Source of the DNA: UBA3210 sp963653535
Lineage (GTDB): Bacteria; Bacillota_I; Bacilli_A; RFN20; CAG-449
DNA: 64,000 bases
Assembly: GCA_963653535.1 (NCBI GenBank)
Contig: CAVJWU010000001.1
Coordinates: forward strand, 58,783-122,782
Direction: 5' to 3'
Shown here: positions 63,333 through 64,000 of the stretch, in pieces
How the letters are laid out: every line of letters begins with the position of its first letter
Numbering within the stretch: position 1 is the stretch's first letter
The notes under the pieces: model-generated
What the model saw: the letters and a program-made list of their open reading frames with translations, nothing else
Database searches by the model: none
What the model was told of the DNA's origin: nothing
Position numbers and translations under genes: made by a program

Positions 63333-63902
63333 TTAATCAACGAAAACTGGTTTATTGTTTTTAAAATCTTTTATTGAAGCAGTAGAAATTACTTTAATTC
63401 CTTTTTCTTCGATTCTTGCTCTACCACCTTGGAATCTTTTTTCAACTACTACTCCAACACCTTTAATATTACCTTTAGCTTGTAAGATAATATCAATTAA
63501 TCCTAAAGCTGCGTTACCTTCGGCAAGGAAGTCATCAATAATTAAATAATTTCCTCCTTCAGTGAGATATCTTTTATCAATAGTGATAGTAGAAGATGTT
63601 TTTCTAGTAAAAGATTTTACTTCTGAAGTATATACGTTAGTTCCTGTAATTAATGATTTTGATTTTTTTGCAAAGACGACTGGGATATTTCCTAAACATT
63701 GAGCTACTCCAATGGCATAAGCAATTCCTGAAGTTTCAATAGTGACAATCTTATCAATATTAGTGAAATTAGATGCAATCTCCTTACAAATTTTATTTAA
63801 GAGTTCAACGTCAATTTGATGATTGATAAATGAATCAATTTTTAAAATTTCATTATCAATTACAATACCATCTTTTAAAATCTTTTCTTCTAGTTCTTTC
63901 AT
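63333..63902 (-). CDS. xpt: Xanthine phosphoribosyltransferase
   Basis: A 189-residue type I phosphoribosyltransferase converting xanthine (and probably guanine) plus PRPP to XMP/GMP. The PRPP motif is LIIDDFLAEGNAA (residues about 125-137), with ETSGIAYA and the base-binding KRFQGGRARIEEKG. Length matches B. subtilis Xpt. Ribosome binding site GGGGGT. Its upstream 98 bases (63903-64000) hold an AT-rich leader with direct repeats of GATATTCTA but no riboswitch. The nup operon follows after about 230 bases. Confidence 0.9.
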   Translation of the reverse strand: MKELEEKILKDGIVIDNEILKIDSFINHQIDVELLNKICKEIASNFTNIDKIVTIETSGIAYAIGVAQCLGNIPVVFAKKSKSLITGTNVYTSEVKSFTRKTSSTITIDKRYLTEGGNYLIIDDFLAEGNAALGLIDIILQAKGNIKGVGVVVEKRFQGGRARIEEKGIKVISTASIKDFKNNKPVFVD

Positions 63903-64000
63903 TTTTTTACCCCCGTGACAAGAATTTCTATTAGAATATCATTTATAGAATATCACTAATTAATTTATTTTCCATTATTATTTTAAAAAAAAGAAAAATT

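Overview
The window is AT-rich chromosomal DNA with tightly packed genes and strong AGGAGG-type ribosome binding sites. The genes present (type III glutamine synthetase, PPi-type phosphofructokinase, PduL, long-form HPF, guanine and S-box-like riboswitches, lipoproteins) point to a low-GC Bacillota, most likely an uncultured host-associated Bacilli/Erysipelotrichia or RF39-like lineage. TGA is used as a stop (the gene at 37431-38087 ends in TGA) and Trp is always TGG, so this is not a Mycoplasma-type genetic code. I saw no rRNA, tRNA or CRISPR array. The taxonomic placement is inference.

1-8 kb: the 3' end of a lipase-like gene, a CtpE-like P-type ATPase, and on the minus strand a heterodimeric ABC exporter pair in which one ATP site is degenerate. 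8-14.5 kb: a strong promoter driving a compact S-box-like riboswitch, then pduL, a TSCPD protein, metK, cysE, hpf, a HAD phosphatase and two unknown genes. 14.5-21.3 kb: a TetR regulator divergent from an MMPL/RND transporter whose end overlaps a 1227-residue GLUG-repeat surface protein. 21-29 kb: a methyltransferase-like gene, a radical SAM protein, a PTS-IIC-like permease with a palindrome around its -10 box, a PPi-type PFK, and an O-antigen-ligase-like protein. 29-39.7 kb: glnN, then trkA-trkH-Na/Pi cotransporter-galK and small genes, a nucleotidyltransferase and a YfcE-like phosphodiesterase. 39.8-43.8 kb: polyamine transporter potABCD.

43.9-48.1 kb is a probable metallochaperone operon: a zinc-ribbon membrane protein, a CobW GTPase with a His/Cys/acid repeat, a second CobW-like GTPase, a DNA-methylase-like protein lacking the catalytic motif, and a HypB-like GTPase. 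A hairpin buries the ribosome binding site of the first GTPase.

48.1-57.9 kb is an accessory island. Two tandem units each hold an amber-interrupted lipoprotein remnant, a secreted V8-like serine protease and a small unrelated lipoprotein. The first 2102 bp of the units appear identical (48268-50369 and 51383-53484). After that the protease C-termini and the downstream lipoproteins diverge, which resembles a polymorphic cassette. IS66-like ends and transposase fragments flank it. Next come a structured non-coding stretch, a G9 tract and terminator-like hairpin in the leader of a collagen-like/CotH lipoprotein, and a group II intron maturase remnant.

58.1-64 kb (minus strand): xpt, then a CcpA cre site and a guanine riboswitch, then a BMP lipoprotein, double-ATPase and two permeases (NupNOPQ/YufNOPQ-like nucleoside importer). 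This unit couples purine salvage with nucleoside uptake.
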